A DNA stretch of 64,000 nt from Mucilaginibacter sp. SG564 (lineage in GTDB: Bacteria; Bacteroidota; Bacteroidia; Sphingobacteriales; Sphingobacteriaceae), in the NCBI RefSeq assembly GCF_013149275.1, contig NZ_JABGNA010000011.1, positions 150,415-214,414 on the forward strand, read 5' to 3'. The stretch's first letter is position 1. Each line of letters begins with the position of its first letter. The notes beneath the pieces were generated by a model. It did not search any database, was not told the DNA's origin, and saw nothing but the letters and a program-made list of their open reading frames with translations. The position numbers were made by a program, and so were the translations under genes. Positions 18,832 to 28,222 of the stretch are shown here, one piece after another.

Positions 18832-20700
18832 TTAATTATATCCCGGATTCTGGATCAATTTGAGGTTCTTATTTACTTCTGTTAAACTGATAGGTAAAAA
18901 GTACATCTTATCCAGCCATTGCCTGTTTTCGATACTGTTATCAATAACGGGCGTATAGGTATAGTTATAAACAGTTTCGTCATGCTTATATGGCGATGGA
19001 GCTGTTTGACCAGGCTTTAAGGTGCCGGTTACTGTTATAAAGATCAGCTTTCGGCCCAGGGTTGTGGGTGCTATCATCCAGCGGCGGGCATCGTGGTAAC
19101 GTTGTTCTTCGTAAACCATCTCTACCCGGCGCTCATTGCGGTAACGCTGCCTCAAGGCATCGCCCGATTCTGTAAGGGCTGGCATCCCCGCACGGAAACG
19201 GATCTTGTTGAGCCACGTCCGGGCTTCGGCATCCTGACCTAATTCGATACAGGCTTCGGCATAGTTAAATACCGCTTCGGTATATCTAAAAAACGGCCAG
19301 GGGATAAACTGCTTGGTGTTATTATCAACCACATTCGGGTCTATGTCGATAAACTTCCGCACGTAGTAACCAGTCCAGCTGCCGTTCCAGTTTTCTATAC
19401 TGCTTTGGCGGGTATCCAGACCGGCCAGCGTGCCCGAGCCTACCTGGTAACTTCCGGTTTGAATTTGATTAGCCGGGTCAACATTACCAGAGATCTTATC
19501 GCGTGGTTTCCATCCGGCTCCATCAAACAGAATAGAGGCATAGAACCTTGGATCCCTGTTTTTGTAGGGCGCGGCTTTATTGGCCGGGTTATTCCAGTCG
19601 AATTTAGTGCCATCGATATTTTCATAGTCGCTTACTAAGTTTTCAACCGGTGTATTACCTGCCCAATTGTGATAACCATTTGGGCCATTATTTAAACCTA
19701 CGTTTTCTCCGCCCTCGTCTTTACCAGCAACAAAATAGCGGGCAAAAATAAGTTCGGATGCGGCAGTTGCGTCAACAAATGTGGCTTTACTGCCACCGCC
19801 CATCGCGATAGAGATATAGTTGGTTTTGGCATCATCAAAAGAAGCTGGTGCAGCTAAATTAAGTTTGTAGCCGGTACCCGCTGCATCTAAAACCGCTTTA
19901 GCCGCGTCTTTTGCCGCCTGCCAACGAGCCGTTCTGTCGCCGCTGATGTAACCTAATAGCTCGGGATGGGCGTAACCGCTGATCACACTTGATTTGGCTT
20001 TCGCGGTAGGGATATCGTGCAGATCGCTCGCGGCATATAACAATACCCTTGATTTTAAAGCCAGAGCAGCCGGTACAGACGTACGACCCTTATCCAGAGT
20101 TTTACCTGTTAGCAGCGTAACAGCGCTATCACAATCGGCAGTAATGAATTTGATACAATCGTCATAACTGTTTCGTGCTGCGGAATAATCAGCTTCGCCT
20201 AATTGGTAAACCTTGGTAATAATAGGTATACCACCATAATAGCGTACTAACTGCTGATAAAAATAGGCCCTTAAAAAATGAGCTTCTCCCTGCAGGCGTT
20301 CTTTGAGTGATTGATCAATTGGGGCCTTGGCCAGGTTTTGCAAAGCCACATTACAGGTGCGAATGCGGTTATACATGCTGCCCCATTCGTAAGTATTGTT
20401 TGTCCAGCCGATATTACTTGGGCCGAGGGTACCTTCATTAACGATATTGATACTTCTGCCGGGATGGGTAAATACAGCCTCATCTGACAGCGAAGCCAGC
20501 TCCTGTTCATCAAAGCCTCCGTTGCCTAAGCCGTTATAAATTTCATTTACAAAGGCGGTGGAAAGAGCGCCGTCTTTCCAGGTATCTTCAGAAGGCACTT
20601 CTGTTAAGGGCTTGGTATTTAAAAAGTCTTTCTTACATGAGGTAAGTAACGCGCCCGAAACAATTAATACAGTTAAAATAGGTTTGATTAAATTTTTCAT
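18832..20700 (-). CDS. SusD/RagB family nutrient-binding outer-membrane lipoprotein
   Basis: This 622-aa surface lipoprotein has a lipobox ending SGALLTSC, then KKDFLNTKPLTEVPSEDTWKD, the canonical SusD N-terminus. TPR-like helices carry LQGEAHFLRAYFYQQLVRYYGGIP. The C-terminal RYTEAVFNYAEACIELG and RRVEMVYEEQRYHDARRW are family signatures, and it ends in FLPISLTEVNKNLKLIQNPGYN. It starts 11 bases after the susC stop, so the two are certainly co-transcribed. The ligand cannot be predicted. The amidohydrolases downstream hint at a nitrogen-containing or peptide-like substrate, but a terminator lies between them. Confidence 0.95.
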   Translation of the reverse strand: MKNLIKPILTVLIVSGALLTSCKKDFLNTKPLTEVPSEDTWKDGALSTAFVNEIYNGLGNGGFDEQELASLSDEAVFTHPGRSINIVNEGTLGPSNIGWTNNTYEWGSMYNRIRTCNVALQNLAKAPIDQSLKERLQGEAHFLRAYFYQQLVRYYGGIPIITKVYQLGEADYSAARNSYDDCIKFITADCDSAVTLLTGKTLDKGRTSVPAALALKSRVLLYAASDLHDIPTAKAKSSVISGYAHPELLGYISGDRTARWQAAKDAAKAVLDAAGTGYKLNLAAPASFDDAKTNYISIAMGGGSKATFVDATAASELIFARYFVAGKDEGGENVGLNNGPNGYHNWAGNTPVENLVSDYENIDGTKFDWNNPANKAAPYKNRDPRFYASILFDGAGWKPRDKISGNVDPANQIQTGSYQVGSGTLAGLDTRQSSIENWNGSWTGYYVRKFIDIDPNVVDNNTKQFIPWPFFRYTEAVFNYAEACIELGQDAEARTWLNKIRFRAGMPALTESGDALRQRYRNERRVEMVYEEQRYHDARRWMIAPTTLGRKLIFITVTGTLKPGQTAPSPYKHDETVYNYTYTPVIDNSIENRQWLDKMYFLPISLTEVNKNLKLIQNPGYN

Positions 20701-20711
20701 GGTTTTCGTTA

Positions 20712-23700
20712 TTAAAAGGTTACTCTGACACCGGTATTTAAAATTCTCGACTGCGGATAATACTGTCCGTTACCAGAAAGCGACTCCGGATCCCATATAT
20801 GTAATTTGTCCCAGGTAATGAGGTTGAGACCACTTACATATACCCGTAAATTGCCCATGCCAATTTTTTGCGCAATGTTACCGGGCAGATTATAACCCAA
20901 CTCCACGTTTTTTAAGCGGAGATAATTGGTACTTCTGTAGAAATAGGTATTGGCCTTATTACCCAGGGAGTACCAGGCATCGCCACGGTTGGCTATACGC
21001 GGGTCAACACTGCTTGGCTTATCAACCGTCCACTGGTGATCATAGGTATATTGCAGATAGTTACCGATATCGCCCGATTCTGTATCCACCGGCAGATAGC
21101 CACCTGTTGCGCCCTGGAATAATATCGACAGGTCGAACATTCGGTACTGCAGGTTAATAGCAAAACCACCTGTAAACTTGGGGGTTAAGCCCATATCCAT
21201 TATTTTACGGTCGTCGCCATTAATTTTGCCATCGCCATTGATATCTTTAAACCGCAGATCGCCGGGTTTAAGCTGGGGGGTCATTTCGCTATAATCTACT
21301 TTATTGGCGTTGATTTCGGCCTGGTCTTTAAACACGCCATCGGCAACATATAAAAGCGGCGATCCGATGGGCATGCCTGTTTGCCGCTGATATGGAAGCA
21401 CACCGGGCGCTTCATCCTGGTAGATGATCTTATTTTTAGCATATCCGCCGTTGATGCTCACATTATATTTAAGCTCACCTATCTTTCCTTTATATCCTAT
21501 CTTAAACTCGTAACCCTTATTATTAACCTTGCCTATATTTTCGGGCGGTAAAAGGTTGCTGATACCAGTACTGGCAGGCGTTGAACCCTGGCGGGCCCAG
21601 AGTATATTGGTTCGTTTGTTGTAGAAGTAATCCAGCTCAAAATTAATGCGCCCTTCGAGCAGTTCTCCTTCTAAACCTATATCGTAGTTATTGGCTACTT
21701 CCCAGGTAAAATTAGGATTGGGTACCCTAAGCTCATATAATGTTTTGGCCACCTGGTTGTTTAATATATAACTCCCAAAACCATAGGTTGACAGGTATTG
21801 ATTTTCCTGCAAGGTGTTATTAAAATATGGCTCGGCACCCATTTGGCCGTATGAGGCCCTTATCTTTAAGTAATTGATGGCCTTAAAATTGTTTTTCCAG
21901 AAATTTTCCTGCGATATATTATAACCTAACAAAAAGCCCGGAAAAAAGCCAAAACGGTGTGCTTCGGGAAAAATATATGACCCATCATAGCGCCATAAAA
22001 ACTCGGCCAGGTATTTTTGTTTATAATTATAGGCCGCCCTGCCAAAATAGCTTAAGCGGGCACGGTCATAAGCACCACCGCCATTATCTTTTTCGGCATC
22101 GCCACCGGCAAATAACTGATCCACATCGGGCGAAAGAAAATAACGCCGGTAGGCACTAAAATAATCGTCGCTTATGGTTTCGCGGGTTACGGCGGCCATC
22201 AGGTTGAGGGTATGATCGCCAAAGGTGCGGTCGTAATTAACAAAGCCACCGAGTAAAACATTCAGTTTATTTTCGTCGCTTTGGGATAGCCGCGGATCGG
22301 TGAAGGTAGAGCGTACACTGGGCGTAAGTACCGGCGTTTTACCATCGGCCTCAAAGGATTGATGATCCCAGTAATACAGCGTCCATGGTGTCGACCATAC
22401 CTTTTCCCGCTTGATATATTTATCAATAGAAGCTGTACCTGTTAATTTTAAGCCTTCTACCCCCGGAACCTGTATTTCTACCTTTCCATTGGTTTGAAAG
22501 TAATCCCTCCTGTCCCTGTCATACCCTGTTTTGTTGGTGGTAATCACAATCGGATTCTGGCCGTTTTCAATATCCGGGCCTGGCAGCCCGTTGGGCCAAA
22601 CCTCCTGCTCTGTCGGTTTGCCACGCATCAGCATCCGGAATATAGAGCCCGCGCTTTGTGTAGGGAAATTACGGGCTTCCTCACGTGCCGTTACGCCAAC
22701 GCTGGTATTGATATACTTATTTACTTTTGCATCCAGGTTTATGCGGAAATCATATTGCTTGTAACCCGTCGCGGAGTTTTTATAATAACCATCCTGGTTG
22801 GTATAACCCAGCGAGGTGAGGAATTTGAAGTTTTCTGAGCCACCATTTAACTGAAGATTATGACGGCTTTGAGGCGACCAGTTTTTTAACGTGGTTTTAA
22901 ACCAATCGGTATTTGGATGGCCAAGCGGATCCGATCCATCGCGATACTTCTGTATATCGGCAGGCTGGATAATTTTGGATTTGTCTACATCTTTATAGCT
23001 ACCCGTTTGTTGAAATCCCGCCCATGCGGGGCCCCACTCTGATGGATCAACAATAGAATATAAAGTAAGTTCATTGAGCATGGTTGCATACTCTGCTGCA
23101 TTGGCCATTTTGGGTATCACCGTTGCCTGCGCCCAACCCTGGTTAAAATCATAGGAAAGTTGTGTTTTGCCTGATTTACCATGTTTGGTGGTAATCAGAA
23201 TAACACCATTTGCCGCCCTTGAACCATAAATAGCCGCAGAGGCATCTTTTAGTACGGATATGCTTTCCACATCGGCCGAGTTTAAACGCTCCAAACCTCC
23301 GGCCCTGTCTGGTACACCATCAATAACCACCAAGGCATCACTGTTGCCCAGGCTGTTGGTTCCGCGGATGTGGATAGCTGATCCATCATAACCAGGCTCG
23401 CCGCTTGATTGTACCGCTGTAACTCCCGGTAAACGACCGGCCAGTGTATTTGACAAGTTTACCGTAGGCGATTTTTCCAACTCGGCCCCTCTTACAGCGG
23501 CTACAGCGCCTGTAACGGTTACCTTTTTTTGTACGCCATAACCTACTACAACAACCTCAGAAAGTCCTTTTGATGAGGCTTGCAATTTGATACTGATGGC
23601 ATTTTTTCCATTAACAGGAACCTCTAAAGTATTATACCCAATGTAAGTTACCACCAGCGTTCCGTCATCGGGAGCGGTAATGGTAAAGTTTCCTTTAATA

Positions 23701-23969
23701 TCGGTCACCGTACCGTTATTGGTACCTTTCACCATAACCGATACGCCTACCAGTTTTTCGCCCGTGGTCTGATCGCTTACATTACCGGAAATTTTAACAG
23801 GAGTATTTAGGTTATTTTTTCGCTCCGATATCGTTTTGGACGATATTTTCCGGGTATTAATAACATCAGCATGGGAAAATGGCACCCATATCAGCATTAT
23901 TAATAGTTGGCACAAAATAGTTTTATAAACTTTTAGCAGGGGATAGCTCCTATCCAAATTGTGTTTCAT
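20712..23969 (-). CDS. SusC/RagA family TonB-dependent outer-membrane transporter
   Basis: This 1085-aa TonB-dependent importer starts at 23969 with a hydrophobic segment (KTILCQLLIMLIWVPFSHAD). A carboxypeptidase-regulatory-like domain follows at about 57-135 (ISGNVSDQTTGEKLVGVSVMVKG), then GLSEVVVVGYGVQKK at about 135-149, plug and barrel. The barrel end ILNTGVRVTF has the terminal Phe needed for outer-membrane insertion. No STN domain precedes the sandwich and no sigma/FecR genes are adjacent, so regulation must differ from the first locus. A 622-base gap with a dyad at 24258-24280 lies upstream. It is the promoter-proximal gene of a two-gene susCD unit. Confidence 0.95.
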   Translation of the reverse strand: MKHNLDRSYPLLKVYKTILCQLLIMLIWVPFSHADVINTRKISSKTISERKNNLNTPVKISGNVSDQTTGEKLVGVSVMVKGTNNGTVTDIKGNFTITAPDDGTLVVTYIGYNTLEVPVNGKNAISIKLQASSKGLSEVVVVGYGVQKKVTVTGAVAAVRGAELEKSPTVNLSNTLAGRLPGVTAVQSSGEPGYDGSAIHIRGTNSLGNSDALVVIDGVPDRAGGLERLNSADVESISVLKDASAAIYGSRAANGVILITTKHGKSGKTQLSYDFNQGWAQATVIPKMANAAEYATMLNELTLYSIVDPSEWGPAWAGFQQTGSYKDVDKSKIIQPADIQKYRDGSDPLGHPNTDWFKTTLKNWSPQSRHNLQLNGGSENFKFLTSLGYTNQDGYYKNSATGYKQYDFRINLDAKVNKYINTSVGVTAREEARNFPTQSAGSIFRMLMRGKPTEQEVWPNGLPGPDIENGQNPIVITTNKTGYDRDRRDYFQTNGKVEIQVPGVEGLKLTGTASIDKYIKREKVWSTPWTLYYWDHQSFEADGKTPVLTPSVRSTFTDPRLSQSDENKLNVLLGGFVNYDRTFGDHTLNLMAAVTRETISDDYFSAYRRYFLSPDVDQLFAGGDAEKDNGGGAYDRARLSYFGRAAYNYKQKYLAEFLWRYDGSYIFPEAHRFGFFPGFLLGYNISQENFWKNNFKAINYLKIRASYGQMGAEPYFNNTLQENQYLSTYGFGSYILNNQVAKTLYELRVPNPNFTWEVANNYDIGLEGELLEGRINFELDYFYNKRTNILWARQGSTPASTGISNLLPPENIGKVNNKGYEFKIGYKGKIGELKYNVSINGGYAKNKIIYQDEAPGVLPYQRQTGMPIGSPLLYVADGVFKDQAEINANKVDYSEMTPQLKPGDLRFKDINGDGKINGDDRKIMDMGLTPKFTGGFAINLQYRMFDLSILFQGATGGYLPVDTESGDIGNYLQYTYDHQWTVDKPSSVDPRIANRGDAWYSLGNKANTYFYRSTNYLRLKNVELGYNLPGNIAQKIGMGNLRVYVSGLNLITWDKLHIWDPESLSGNGQYYPQSRILNTGVRVTF

Positions 23970-24592
23970 AGCTTTTTTAATTAGTTAATAATTAATGCGT
24001 GTAATAAGATGTGCAGATACTTTCAGGAGGAAATCCATTAATCATGGCCTCTCTGACATTACATAATCGTTTTAGCTCATTTTCCCCATAGGCAATTGTT
24101 TTAGTTTATTTTTCACTAATTGGTTAATTCGATAAAAAGGCTGATATAGGCGATACCCGATACCGGGATGCCGTGGCAAGGGCAAATAATATCACGTCCT
24201 AATACTCAGGGGTGGAGTAAGAGGGTGCTGTGTACTATTGGCTGTTTCTGATAAAAAGTTGATAAGTGCACTTTATCAACCAGGCATTATCAGGTAAATG
24301 TTTAATTATCAATAGGTTTATACAGACATTAATTGTCCTAATAACACTTTTTCAATTGGCAGAGCTAATATAATAATATTTAAATAAGTTGTACACCGGG
24401 AAAGAATATTAATAAGCTATGTAAAATATTTTTGTTAAGACAAAAAAAAGACAATCCTTTAATCGGGTTCATTACAAGGTAATTAATGACAAAACAACAT
24501 GTTTTTTCAATGAACCTGCGTCGAATACGGAAATTATAACAGTGTTTTTCAAAGGGTTCGCTTATTGAGGACCATTGCCTGAAAGGATTTAT
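23970..24592. other. Divergent intergenic region of 623 bases
   Basis: AT-rich spacer between the second susC (minus) and the HtrA-like protease gene (plus). Apart from the dyad at 24258-24280 I see no gene, repeat copy or strong terminator. It is long enough to carry promoters and operators for both genes. Confidence 0.6.
24258..24280. promoter_or_regulatory. Candidate operator dyad
   Basis: GTTGATAA and TTATCAAC are exact complements separated by 7 bases (GTGCACT). A second pair, CTGATAA and TTATCAG, lies outside it. The dyad is 288 bases upstream of the susC start and 313 upstream of the protease start. No regulator gene is adjacent, so the binding protein is unknown. Confidence 0.4.
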
Positions 24593-25516
24593 ATGGATCA
24601 GTATTCTTCGACCATTATTAATGCTGTAGAGAAAGTAAAAACAGCAGTGGTCAAAATTGAACTTTTTAAACAACAAAAGGGTAAGGAACAACCTGTTGGC
24701 TCGGGCTCAGGGTTCCTCTTTTCTTCAGACGGGTACCTTTTTACCAACAGTCATGTAGTGCAGCAGGCAGAGATCATTAAGGTTAAAATGCATGATGGTG
24801 CCACGCACCTGGCTACCCTAATAGGTCAGGACCCCGATACAGACCTGGCCATACTTAAAATTTCGGCAGCGGACTTTGTGCCAGTACACATGGGCGATTC
24901 GGAAGCCTTGGCCATAGGTCAGCTGGTTATAGCCATTGGGAATCCCCTGGGATTTCAGCATACCGTAACAGCCGGAGTTGTAAGTGCCCTTGGCCGAACG
25001 CTTCAAAGCCAGAATGGGCGTCAGATGGATAGCATGATCCAGACAGACGCGGCTTTAAATCCGGGAAACTCCGGTGGGCCGCTAATTAATACCGATGGCG
25101 AAGTAATTGGCGTTAACACAGCCACCATAAATGGCGCGCAGGGATTATGTTTTGCTATCAGCATCAATACCGCAAAGGATATAGCCAGTCAGCTGATACG
25201 TTTTGGAAAAGTGAGAAGGGCCTACCTGGGCTTGGTACTACAACAGATAGACATTGTACCCAAATTACGCACAATAGCCGAAGTAGCTAATAAACAGGCC
25301 CTGTTTATTTCTGATGTGGCGAAGGGAAGCCCTGCAGATAAAGCCGGGATACAGAGCGGGGATATTTTATTCTCCTTTAATGATGTGGCTATTGAAAGTT
25401 CTGATGCGCTTTTTAAATTGCTATCCGACGAAAAAATCGGGCAATTTCAATTTATAGGTGTATTACGAAACAATTATAAAACAGAGTTTCGGGTTACCCC
25501 TGTTCAGAAGAATTGA
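24593..25516 (+). CDS. HtrA/DegP-like trypsin-fold serine protease with PDZ domain, no signal peptide
   Basis: This 307-aa S1C protease has a complete triad: His in FTNSHVVQQAE, Asp in DPDTDLAILKI, Ser in LNPGNSGGPLIN. One PDZ domain follows (about residues 195-300; FISDVAKGSPADKAGIQSGDILFSFNDV). The ATG at 24593 is chosen because GAAAGGA lies 5-11 bases upstream; an upstream TTG at 24575 would add six residues and still no signal. Family members act as periplasmic quality-control proteases. Here the sequence starts with MDQYSSTIINAVEKVKTAVV and shows no export signal or anchor, so it is probably cytoplasmic or exported in an unrecognised way. It is single-PDZ and shorter than DegP. It stands alone. 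Confidence 0.9.
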   Translation: MDQYSSTIINAVEKVKTAVVKIELFKQQKGKEQPVGSGSGFLFSSDGYLFTNSHVVQQAEIIKVKMHDGATHLATLIGQDPDTDLAILKISAADFVPVHMGDSEALAIGQLVIAIGNPLGFQHTVTAGVVSALGRTLQSQNGRQMDSMIQTDAALNPGNSGGPLINTDGEVIGVNTATINGAQGLCFAISINTAKDIASQLIRFGKVRRAYLGLVLQQIDIVPKLRTIAEVANKQALFISDVAKGSPADKAGIQSGDILFSFNDVAIESSDALFKLLSDEKIGQFQFIGVLRNNYKTEFRVTPVQKN

Positions 25517-25550
25517 TTGGATGATGTGAGTTTGATATAAATAAACACTT

Positions 25551-25671
25551 ATGTCATTTCGACAAACAGCGAGGGGCAACGTGGTGGGATGAGGAGAAAT
25601 CTTTTGCGCCATGCAAAGCTTCAATTGCATGGCGCAAAAGATTTCTCCTCGTACCTCGTTCGAAATGACAT
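25551..25671. repeat. REP-like palindrome with 26-bp perfect inner stem
   Basis: The inner arms 25591-25616 and 25625-25650 are exact complements (start GAGGAGAAATCTTTTGCGCC) around the 8-base loop AGCTTCAA. The outer ends ATGTCATTTCGA and TCGAAATGACAT also pair. The right half recurs, slightly changed, at 45181-45213. It sits between the protease stop and the ligD stop, in a convergent gap, so it may also stop transcription. Confidence 0.85.
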
Positions 25672-25726
25672 GGATAGTTCATTAGCTTATGGTCGGTGTT
25701 ATCACGACAAACCACCGGCTAACAAG

Positions 25727-27553
25727 CTATTTCCCCTTTATCAACTCAAGCGCTTTTCTCAGATCACCGGGCTTGGCTGTCAAATTTTTCCATGGGTCCT
25801 GGATCTTCTTTACTCTATCTGCCATGTTATAAATTGTGTAGTTGGATAGTTTAAGCTCATCATTCACTTCATGCCAGTGCAAGGGTGCCGAAACCGTTGC
25901 CCCCGGCTTGGGCCGTACAGAATATGGGCAGGCTACCGTTTGGCCGCGTCTGTTCTGCAGAAAATCAATATAGATCTTGTTTTTTCTTTTAGCGGGACTT
26001 CTTTCTATACTGGTTGTATCCGGTAGTTCCTGGTGGATGAGGCTGGCCGTGTACTCGGCAAACATTTTTACAAAATCGTAATCATATTTTGCCCCCAGGT
26101 AGCAATAAATGTGCAAGCCCTTTGAACCGGAAGTTTTGATAAAAACATCCAAATGCATGCGATCAAAGATCTCTTTGGTTTTTAAAGCGGCTTCTACCGC
26201 TTCAGTAAACGGCACATCATGAGGGTCAAGGTCAATCACCACAAACTCCGGGTTGTCCGGTTTTTTGTAGGAGCTTAACCAGGGATTTATTTCAATACAG
26301 CCCAGGTTTACCATATACAGCAAAGTAACAGCATCCTTCCCGATGATGTAGTTGATATCTTTATCATTGCTTTCAGAGTGCAATGGTTCGGTCTTTATCC
26401 AGTCGGGTAAATGCGTTACATCTACGTCCTTCTGAAAAAATCCACCATCTTCAATACCATTGGGTTGGCGGCGCATAGAAATAGGTTTATCTTTTAAATA
26501 GGGCACAATCCAGTCGGCCATGTGCTGATAGTAGTTGATCAACTCGCCCTTAGTTATCCCCTCCTCCTTCCAGAAAACTTTGTTCAGATGGGTTACTTTT
26601 AATTTTGTACGGCCAAATGCAATAGTTTCATCGTCGGCCATTTGTTTTTCTGGTGTTTCCATAATTACGTTCTCTGTTTCTTTATCTGCGCGTAGTCCTT
26701 TAAAAACAGGTTGTCTTAAATGGCCATCTGCTGTCCATTCAGCATACCAAACTTCGCAAACCAATTCTGGCCGCAGCCAGGTAACTTTACTTCTTTGATT
26801 AACTTTTTCTTTGAACGGCTTTTCATCCGTTTCCAAAGAATGTAACTTTCCGTACAGCTCTTTTAAGCCGGTATCATTAAAACCTGTGCCGCAATTGCCA
26901 ATATACCTGATATTAGCACCTTCACGAATACCCAATACCAAAGCGCCAAAATGTTTTCTCGAACCCGATGGCGCGGTATAACCACAAATAATGGCTTCCT
27001 GCGAGTTGCGCGATTTAAATTTCAGCCATCTGTCTGATCGTTTGCCGCTGTGGTATGTGCTTTCTTCATCTTTACCGATGATTCCCTCCCAGCCCAGCGA
27101 CAGTGCTTTCTTAAACAAACCGGCCCCATTGCCTTCTATATGCGTGTTGTAAATTATGGTGTTGCTGTTCAAGGGTTCAATCAGCGTTTGCAATAATTTC
27201 TTGCGTTTTACCAGTTCCAGCCCACGCAGATCATGTTCTTTCAGGTTCAACAGGTCAAATACATAATATTTAAGGATCAGGTTGGCGCTATCGCCCTCAT
27301 AATGCTGAATATCCTGGAAACGGCTTTGGCCTTTTTTATCCTCAATCACCAGCTCGCCATCCAGTATGGCGTCCTGACCTATTTGCCTGAGCGCGTCTAT
27401 TACTTTATTATACTTCTCACTAAAATCTATCCCGTTCCGCGAGATCAGTTTTGCTCCTTTTCCTGTGTGTCCGATGACCCGGTAACCATCCAGTTTACGC
27501 TCATAGATCCAGCCCTTCTGATCAAAAACTTTGCTCTCCAATTTGGCCATCAT
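25727..27553 (-). CDS. ligD: DNA ligase D, ligase and polymerase/primase domains (downstream part of frameshifted ligD)
   Basis: This is the ATP-dependent ligase plus polymerase part of the bacterial end-joining enzyme (608 aa as an isolated frame). The ligase motif I is YERKLDGYR with the AMP-accepting Lys20. SRNGIDFSEKY and LDGELVIEDKKG follow, then the OB-fold end around residue 290. The polymerase/primase domain (about 320-600) has the metal motif VIDLDPHD and IKTSGSKGLHIYCYL. There is no promoter-sized gap upstream. The reading frame stays open on the 5' side of the ATG at 27553 back to an A10 run, where one added base joins it to the phosphoesterase frame. It was therefore most likely one ~840-aa LigD (PE-LIG-POL order). 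If the split is real, two separate proteins are made. Confidence 0.93.
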   Translation of the reverse strand: MMAKLESKVFDQKGWIYERKLDGYRVIGHTGKGAKLISRNGIDFSEKYNKVIDALRQIGQDAILDGELVIEDKKGQSRFQDIQHYEGDSANLILKYYVFDLLNLKEHDLRGLELVKRKKLLQTLIEPLNSNTIIYNTHIEGNGAGLFKKALSLGWEGIIGKDEESTYHSGKRSDRWLKFKSRNSQEAIICGYTAPSGSRKHFGALVLGIREGANIRYIGNCGTGFNDTGLKELYGKLHSLETDEKPFKEKVNQRSKVTWLRPELVCEVWYAEWTADGHLRQPVFKGLRADKETENVIMETPEKQMADDETIAFGRTKLKVTHLNKVFWKEEGITKGELINYYQHMADWIVPYLKDKPISMRRQPNGIEDGGFFQKDVDVTHLPDWIKTEPLHSESNDKDINYIIGKDAVTLLYMVNLGCIEINPWLSSYKKPDNPEFVVIDLDPHDVPFTEAVEAALKTKEIFDRMHLDVFIKTSGSKGLHIYCYLGAKYDYDFVKMFAEYTASLIHQELPDTTSIERSPAKRKNKIYIDFLQNRRGQTVACPYSVRPKPGATVSAPLHWHEVNDELKLSNYTIYNMADRVKKIQDPWKNLTAKPGDLRKALELIKGK

Positions 27554-27573
27554 GGGCGTATAGGCTTTTTCAA

Positions 27574-28221
27574 CTAAACGCTTTTCCTGCTTCTGGGGGC
27601 TGGACTTTTTTTTTTGACCTCTTTCTCTTTAAGATGCGGTAACGCGGTTGCTTCGCCGTTTTTATTATTCCGCATTTTTTTAATATCGGCAGGTACCAAA
27701 TCTTCACTGCTGTATTTCTTTTTTACAGCGAATTCATCGTTATGCTTGATCAGCAGCCAGGCATTATTTTCGGCATTGTGCAGTTTCACCAGGGCAAATT
27801 CGCCTTGCAACTTTTCGCCGTTTAATTTAAACTTCAGGTTGCCGCTTTTTAAGCCTGCTCTTAAAGTCTTTACATCATCTGCCCGTGATTCGGCCAGCGA
27901 TTCGTAGGTACCGTGATCCCAGATCAGCACTACCCCTGCCCCATAATTACCGTTTGGGATGATGCCTTCGAAATGCTGATAATCAATCGGGTGATCTTCT
28001 ACCATCATGGCCAGGCGTTTGTCACCCGGATTCATGGATGGGCCTTTTGGCACAGCCCAGCTTTTTAAGGTGCCATCCAGTTCCAGCCTGAAATCATAAT
28101 GCAAACTGGTGGCATGGTGCCGTTGTACCACAAACGAGAGGGTTTTACCACTGCCTTTACCTGTTTTAGGTTCGGTAGTCTGTTGAAAATCGCGTTTTTT
28201 GATATAATCCGTTAAGCTCAT
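27574..28221 (-). CDS. ligD: DNA ligase D, 3'-phosphoesterase domain (upstream part of frameshifted ligD)
   Basis: This 215-aa frame encodes the LigD phosphoesterase module that trims 3' ends (removal of ribonucleotides and 3' phosphates). The signature FVVQRHHATSLHYDFRLELD carries the metal-binding His and Asp, followed by WAVPKGPSMNPGDKRLAMMV, EDHPIDY and FEGIIPNGNYGAG. After the domain the frame runs through EKEVKKK, encoded by A10 at 27606-27615, then out of frame to a stop at 27574. With 11 A residues it would read on into the ligase domain. The break falls in the linker between independently folding domains. Its ATG at 28221 is one base after the ku stop, so translation is probably coupled. 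Confidence 0.93.
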   Translation of the reverse strand: MSLTDYIKKRDFQQTTEPKTGKGSGKTLSFVVQRHHATSLHYDFRLELDGTLKSWAVPKGPSMNPGDKRLAMMVEDHPIDYQHFEGIIPNGNYGAGVVLIWDHGTYESLAESRADDVKTLRAGLKSGNLKFKLNGEKLQGEFALVKLHNAENNAWLLIKHNDEFAVKKKYSSEDLVPADIKKMRNNKNGEATALPHLKEKEVKKKSPAPRSRKSV

Positions 28222-28222
28222 C

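Noticed and set aside
24380..24691. 103-residue minus-strand frame overlapping the start of the HtrA-like gene
   Set aside because: It runs through AT-rich spacer, ends inside the protease gene, and resembles no family.
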